64,000 nt of DNA from Myxococcales bacterium (lineage in GTDB: Bacteria > Myxococcota_A > Bradymonadia > UBA7976 > UBA1532): contig JACKDP010000004.1 of the NCBI GenBank assembly GCA_020633435.1, positions 310,001 through 374,000 of the forward strand, read 5' to 3'. The notes under the pieces are model-generated. The model saw only the letters and a list, made by a program, of their open reading frames with translations, had not been told where the DNA came from and did no database searches. Position 1 is the first letter of the stretch. The number at the start of each line of letters is the position of its first letter. Shown one piece after another: positions 60,357-64,000 of this stretch. The translations under genes and the position numbers were made by a program.

Positions 60357-61712
60357 TCACCGACCAAGGCCATGACGCAGCGCGTCTTCGAGGCGAGGAT
60401 GGCGGAAGCCGTGGCCCATGGCCAGCGCTCGTGCAGGCACCACCCGTGCGCCGGCCAGCAGGAGGGCGTCCGCCATCTCGCCGAAGACCAGCCGGAGCGC
60501 AGGCGCCGGCGCCGGCAACACCGCCGGCCGCCGCAGCACCCGGCCCAGCGCCCGCGCGAACGCTCGCGACGTCACCGCCTCGGGCGCCACCGCGTTCACC
60601 GGCCCCTGCCAGCCAGGCTCCTGGAGGATGCGCACCACCAGCGCCACCACGTCGTCCAGGCCGATCCACGGCACATACTGCCGCCCCGACCCCACTGGCC
60701 CCCCCAGCCCCAGCCGGAACACCGGCAGCACCCGCTGCAGCATGCCCCCGCGCGGGCTCACCACGACGCCGAGCCGCAGGTGCACCACCCGATCCGCATC
60801 GGCCTGGGCCGCCTCGGCCTCCCAGTCCGCCACCAGGTCCGCGCGGAAGCCCGCCGGCGCTCGCGGCGCGTCCTCGTCCTGGGGGACGTCCCCGAGATCG
60901 TCGTACCAGCCCACCGCCGACGCCGACAGGAACACCGCAGGCCGCCGCCCGAACGCCCGCAGCGACGCCACCAGCGCCCGCGTCCCGTCCACCCGGCTGC
61001 GCCGCAACTCCGCCTTGCGCGCCGGCGTCCAGCGCTGGGCCAGCGACTCCCCCGCCAGGTGCACCACCGCGTCGACGGGCCCCGGATCGTCCAGCAGCCC
61101 GGCCTCCACCGACCACCGCACCGGCCCCTCGCCCCGGACGGCCGCCACCACCGTGTGCCCGCCCGTCGTCAACGCCCCCACCACGGCCCGACCCACCAGC
61201 CCGCTCGCCCCCGTCACCAGCACCCGCAGCCGCGGCGCCGCCGCATGGACCGCGTGCATGGCCAGGTCGGCCGCCGTCGTCGCCTGCCGGTAGCGGAACA
61301 TGGCGTCCAGCCGGCGCCGCACCATGCCACCCGCCACCCAGGCGCCCAGGCGCCCACCCGGCACGGCGTACTCCACCTCGTCGTGCAGCCGCGACGTCGC
61401 CCCGACCGCCTCGAAGCGGTGGGTGTGCGTCCAGGCCGCGAACGGCCCGCTCTTCTGGACATCCTGAAAGAAATCGGGCGGTTGCAGCGCCGTGTGCTCC
61501 GCGCGCCAGCGCAGCGTCAGCGGCCCCTGCTGCAGGGCCAGCAGCACCTCGGCCCCCGGCTCGATGCCCCCCGTGGCCGACACCACCCGGGCCTTCTCCC
61601 ACGGCGGCATCAGGCGCTCCAGCGCGCCGGGCCGGGCATGCCAGGCGAAGGCCTCGGCTTGCGAGACGGGTAGATTGATGGAGCGGCGATACAGGGTCAG
61701 GCGTCGGCTCAT
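60357..61712 (-). CDS. SRPBCC domain fused to TIGR01777 family NAD(P)-dependent epimerase
   Basis: This encodes 451 residues. The first 150 form a polyketide-cyclase/SRPBCC-like lipid-binding fold (INLPVSQAEAFAWHARPGAL, PFAAWTHTHRFEAVG). Residues about 163-450 are an atypical short-chain epimerase: LVTGASGLVGRAVVGAL is the nucleotide loop, VVHLAGESLAQRWTPARKAE and FLSASAVGWY the family-specific stretches, and LRLVFGEMADALLLAGARVV the C-terminal DUF1731 region. This fusion is common in Actinobacteria and some Deltaproteobacteria. Function unproven; YfcH/SulA-like names are historical. Probably co-transcribed with folB. Confidence 0.9.
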   Translation of the reverse strand: MSRRLTLYRRSINLPVSQAEAFAWHARPGALERLMPPWEKARVVSATGGIEPGAEVLLALQQGPLTLRWRAEHTALQPPDFFQDVQKSGPFAAWTHTHRFEAVGATSRLHDEVEYAVPGGRLGAWVAGGMVRRRLDAMFRYRQATTAADLAMHAVHAAAPRLRVLVTGASGLVGRAVVGALTTGGHTVVAAVRGEGPVRWSVEAGLLDDPGPVDAVVHLAGESLAQRWTPARKAELRRSRVDGTRALVASLRAFGRRPAVFLSASAVGWYDDLGDVPQDEDAPRAPAGFRADLVADWEAEAAQADADRVVHLRLGVVVSPRGGMLQRVLPVFRLGLGGPVGSGRQYVPWIGLDDVVALVVRILQEPGWQGPVNAVAPEAVTSRAFARALGRVLRRPAVLPAPAPALRLVFGEMADALLLAGARVVPARALAMGHGFRHPRLEDALRHGLGR

Positions 61713-61756
61713 GGCGCATAGAGCCCCGAGGCCGCGGCGCGGTCGCGCGGCGGGCG

Positions 61757-62554
61757 CTACTCGTGCCAGCGTCCTCCCTCGAAGATCAGCTTCTGGGTGT
61801 ACTGCTCGTCATCCGCCGGCGCCACCTCGCGCACGATGCGCCCCGGCTCGAACGTCCACTTCTCGTCCCACTTGTCATCGCGATCCCGATCCACCTTCGC
61901 CCGGTTCACCTGGCTCTCGCCCGCGTCCTGGTACAGGTTCACCTTGTAGGCGTGGCCCTTCGTCACGTCCTTCGCCTTGTCGCTGGTCAGCCGACGCCCG
62001 GCCATCGCCCGCACGGCGGCCGTCACCATGTCCTCGCCCGCCACCCCGGGCTCCTCGGGCTCCACGGCCCGCATCGGCACCGGCTCACCCGCCCCCGACG
62101 TCGCCTTCGGGGCCGTCCGGGTATCGCGCCACTCTCCCCCCGCCCACCAGAGCGTGCGGGTGTAGCGCTCATCATCCGCCGGCGCGATGTCCCGCTGGAT
62201 GGACCCGTCCTTCACCGTCCACTTCTCATCCCACTTCTCATCGCGATCCAGATCGATCTTCAGCCGGTTCGGCATCGCCTCGCCGCTGTCGCGGTACACA
62301 TTGATCTTGTAGGGCTTTCCGGCCGTCGCGTCCTTCAGCTTGTCCCCGCTGAGGGGCCGCTTCAGCAGCGCCAGCCCGTCCTGCGCCGCCCCCCCTTGCA
62401 CCGCCGGCGGCGGCTCCTCCGCCTCCACCGCCCGCGCCACCGGCGGCGGATCGGGCGCCGGCTCATGCAGCACCACGTACGCCGCCGCCCCCCCGCCCGC
62501 GGCCAGGCCGCTCAGCAGCAAGAAGTTCCTCAGCTTCATTCGCCCCGCGAGCAT
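61757..62554 (-). CDS. Membrane-anchored protein with two tandem copies of an Asp-rich domain
   Basis: This encodes 265 residues from the ATG at 62554, supported by GGAGGGG upstream. One N-terminal hydrophobic segment (NFLLLSGLAAGGGAAAYVVL) precedes a Pro/Glu linker. Then come two homologous units of about 80 residues: LSGDKLKDATAGKPYKINVY with DLDRDEKWDEKWTVKDGSI, and LTSDKAKDVTKGHAYKVNLY with DRDRDDKWDEKWTFEPGRI. Each ends in APADDERYT/APADDEQYT and a final aromatic strand. The DxDxDxKWDEKW loop looks like a calcium-binding turn. No named family recognised. Confidence 0.78.
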   Translation of the reverse strand: MLAGRMKLRNFLLLSGLAAGGGAAAYVVLHEPAPDPPPVARAVEAEEPPPAVQGGAAQDGLALLKRPLSGDKLKDATAGKPYKINVYRDSGEAMPNRLKIDLDRDEKWDEKWTVKDGSIQRDIAPADDERYTRTLWWAGGEWRDTRTAPKATSGAGEPVPMRAVEPEEPGVAGEDMVTAAVRAMAGRRLTSDKAKDVTKGHAYKVNLYQDAGESQVNRAKVDRDRDDKWDEKWTFEPGRIVREVAPADDEQYTQKLIFEGGRWHE

Positions 62555-62706
62555 CGCACCCCTCCACAGCCGACCCGCCCTCGGCGACGGGAACGGGCCG
62601 CAGTATCGCACCCTCCGCGCCCGGACACCTCCTCCATCGAGCCCAGGCGCCCGTCAGCCAGCATCGCGGGTCCCGGCATGACGATCCGTGGCGGCGGCCG
62701 GCGTCC

Positions 62707-62925
62707 TCACGGCCGACACGGCCCCGGACGCACAACGTCCGGCGCTGTCGACGACACGTGGAAGAGCTCGAGCCCCGCCAGGCGCCACGAGCTCGCTTGC
62801 AGACACCAGGTCTCTGAAGCCCGAGCCGCGACGAGGGTGAACACCCAGGCCGAGCGGGGAAACAACAGCGAGGCGATCTGGCCGTCGTCGAAGCGCCCGC
62901 TCCAGGCGTGGACGTGATCCATCAC
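62707..62925 (-). CDS. Small hypothetical protein
   Basis: This encodes 72 residues (MMDHVHAWSGRFDDGQIASL, then FPRSAWVFTLVAARASETWC). The third codon positions are mostly G/C, as in real genes here, and the composition is not the Arg/Pro mix of shadow frames. There is no signal peptide, no motif and no clear Shine-Dalgarno. It could be the remnant of a longer gene; the overlapping frame 62654-62995 is less protein-like. It lies between the duplicated-domain gene and the RCC1-like gene. Nothing else is evident in 62555-62706. Confidence 0.4.
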   Translation of the reverse strand: MMDHVHAWSGRFDDGQIASLLFPRSAWVFTLVAARASETWCLQASSWRLAGLELFHVSSTAPDVVRPGPCRP

Positions 62926-63004
62926 CGTACTCCCAGAGTGCCGTGAGTTCCTCCGTGGGCAGTCCGCCGGGTCGGCAGGCGAGGCTGGCGGTCACGTCGA
63001 CGAA

Positions 63005-64000
63005 CTATGGGTGGAGCGTGTACGGGTTGGCTGGAAATCCGCCCCAGCACCACACGAAGCCATCGAAGTCGAGGCCGCAGTGGCCATCGTTGGCCGTGAC
63101 GAGCTGCCTGAGCGGCACGGCCGGCAGGCGGTCGTAGTCCGAGTGCTCGGCCACGAGGAAGGGTTCGCCCCCCCAGCAGCTCACCAGGCCAGTGTCGGCC
63201 CGGAGCGCGCAGATGAACCCGCCGTCCCCGAGCGAGATGGACGAGAACGGTCCTGGAGGCGCCGGCTCGCGCACATCGCACTCGGCCTCGCCCGCGAGCG
63301 TCAGGCGGCACCTCAGGCCAGACGGCGCAATCCGCGAGTACGGCCCCTCGAGGACCTGTCGTTCGGGTCCGCAGAAGCTCTCGATGGCCCCCGAGTCTCG
63401 CAGCGCGAAGCAGGCCACCACCTGGACGAAGCGGCCAGCGGGCCGGGGCAGGTACTCCGGCGCGCCCGGCTCATGGCTCCAGCACTCAAGGCTGTCATCC
63501 AGGCGAATGGCACAGGTCACGAACCCCGCCGCCGACACTTGCTTGAAGGGCCCTGGTGGCGCGGGCGCCGCGCCAATCGGGTCCGCGCTCCAGCAATGCG
63601 CTTCCCCGGCGAGGTCGAGGGCGCAACCAATGAGCGGGTTGCCGTCGACAAACGAGAACGGGCCGCGGGGGAGCCACCCGAAGCCATCGTCAAAGATGCG
63701 CTCGCCCCTGTGGATGACCCGCGCGTCGACAGGGCGTGCACCCGCAACGATGCACTCGAGGTGACCATCCGCCAGCCCGCAGATCGAGGACGAAGGCCGG
63801 AAGGGATTCGATGTCAGGAAGTCCCACCGAACCGGCTCCCGCGGGACGTCGACGGTCGCGTCGATGGGAGGCGGCCGGGCGGCGTCGACCACGGTGGCAT
63901 CCGGCCAGCGAGGACCTGCCGCCGCGTCACGCTGGGCCAGCGCCCCCACGTCCGGCGCCCACAACTGGGTGCGGTGGGCGTCGGGTGCCGCGTCGACCGG
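63005..64000 (-). CDS. RCC1-like propeller protein, 5' end beyond the window
   Basis: The frame is open to the right edge, so the start lies outside; 331 codons are visible. The first part (PVDAAPDAH, DVPREPVRW) is an Asp/Ala/Pro linker like those after lipoboxes, so the full protein is probably a lipoprotein. At least five repeats of the type GCALDLAGEAHCW, TCAIRLDDSLECW, RCRLTLAGEAEC, ICALRADTGLVSCWG and HCGLDFDGFVWCWG follow. This is the Cys-x6-10-Cys-Trp blade signature of myxobacterial RCC1-like (ATS1) propellers. Function unknown; binding or adhesion is likely. The coding DNA is somewhat less GC-rich than the core operons. Confidence 0.8.
   Translation of the reverse strand, partial: PVDAAPDAHRTQLWAPDVGALAQRDAAAGPRWPDATVVDAARPPPIDATVDVPREPVRWDFLTSNPFRPSSSICGLADGHLECIVAGARPVDARVIHRGERIFDDGFGWLPRGPFSFVDGNPLIGCALDLAGEAHCWSADPIGAAPAPPGPFKQVSAAGFVTCAIRLDDSLECWSHEPGAPEYLPRPAGRFVQVVACFALRDSGAIESFCGPERQVLEGPYSRIAPSGLRCRLTLAGEAECDVREPAPPGPFSSISLGDGGFICALRADTGLVSCWGGEPFLVAEHSDYDRLPAVPLRQLVTANDGHCGLDFDGFVWCWGGFPANPYTLHP

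Noticed and set aside
62654..62995. 113-residue minus-strand frame overlapping the small hypothetical gene
   Set aside because: Arg/Gly/Ala-rich composition without motif; the frame 62707-62925 has better codon structure.

Overview
This is a very GC-rich, gene-dense bacterial chromosome segment. It most likely comes from the Myxococcota (a Polyangia- or Haliangia-like lineage). The evidence is strongly G/C-ending codons, many lipoproteins with low-complexity Gly/Asp/Ala/Pro linkers after the lipobox Cys, Gly-rich GGxGGx minisatellite linkers, lamin-tail domains, a MYXO-CTERM-like tail, a complete MoxR/Bat operon and EutN/CcmL microcompartment vertex proteins. No rRNA, tRNA, insertion sequence, prophage or CRISPR array was seen. 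The lineage call is inference, because no marker gene is present.

Layout. 1-4.5 kb: the end of a DUF72 gene, a beta-propeller lipoprotein, and a multicopper oxidase lipoprotein on the opposite strand. 4.5-7.1 kb: a degenerate ClpX-like gene (probably frameshifted near its end) divergent from pyruvate kinase. 7.25-16.4 kb: one tightly overlapping operon (MoxR ATPase, DUF58, a BatD/DUF4381-like protein, BatA, BatB, BatC, BatD, BatE) behind a TTGACA promoter. 16.4-25.6 kb: a double-GNAT protein, a collagen-like sorted protein, a lamin-tail lipoprotein, an MpaB-like (DUF2236) protein, then a minus-strand cluster of a phosphoesterase-like lipoprotein, an outer-membrane-like protein and RecD2. 25.8-32.9 kb: a large TPR protein broken by frameshifts and a WD40-like lipoprotein whose 3' end is also frame-disrupted. 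32.9-35.3 kb: a visibly more A/T-rich patch with a perfect 10 x 14-bp tandem array at the start of a lipoprotein gene, followed by a second lipoprotein. 35.3-36.7 kb: two overlapping EutN/CcmL pentamer genes and a class II aldolase. 36.7-39.4 kb: a dockerin-tailed M1 peptidase overlapping a lipoprotein with a cohesin-like domain. 39.4-45 kb: TatD, NadA, a Cys-rich lipoprotein, AroC and an orphan E1-alpha. 45-52.6 kb: a DnaJ/CbpA-like chaperone, a paralogous secreted pair, a lamin-tail plus ComEC-like hydrolase pair, and a beta-lactamase-fold protein. 52.7-64 kb: a large Cys-rich secreted protein facing an aminotransferase/phosphoesterase pair across a three-site operator-like array, then FolB, a TIGR01777 epimerase, a duplicated-domain protein, a small hypothetical and an RCC1-like propeller that runs off the right edge.

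Most noteworthy are (a) the 14-bp array, which contains an ATG in every unit and no stop in any forward frame and sits exactly at a lipoprotein signal peptide, a candidate translational contingency switch; (b) the adjacent cohesin-like lipoprotein and dockerin-like metallopeptidase, a possible private surface-docking pair; and (c) the microcompartment vertex pair with an aldolase that carries a candidate C-terminal encapsulation peptide and has lost one zinc histidine. Many genes overlap by 4 bp (ATGA/GTGA), so translational coupling is a general feature here. Several apparent frameshifts lie in extreme-GC low-complexity DNA and may be sequencing errors rather than biology.
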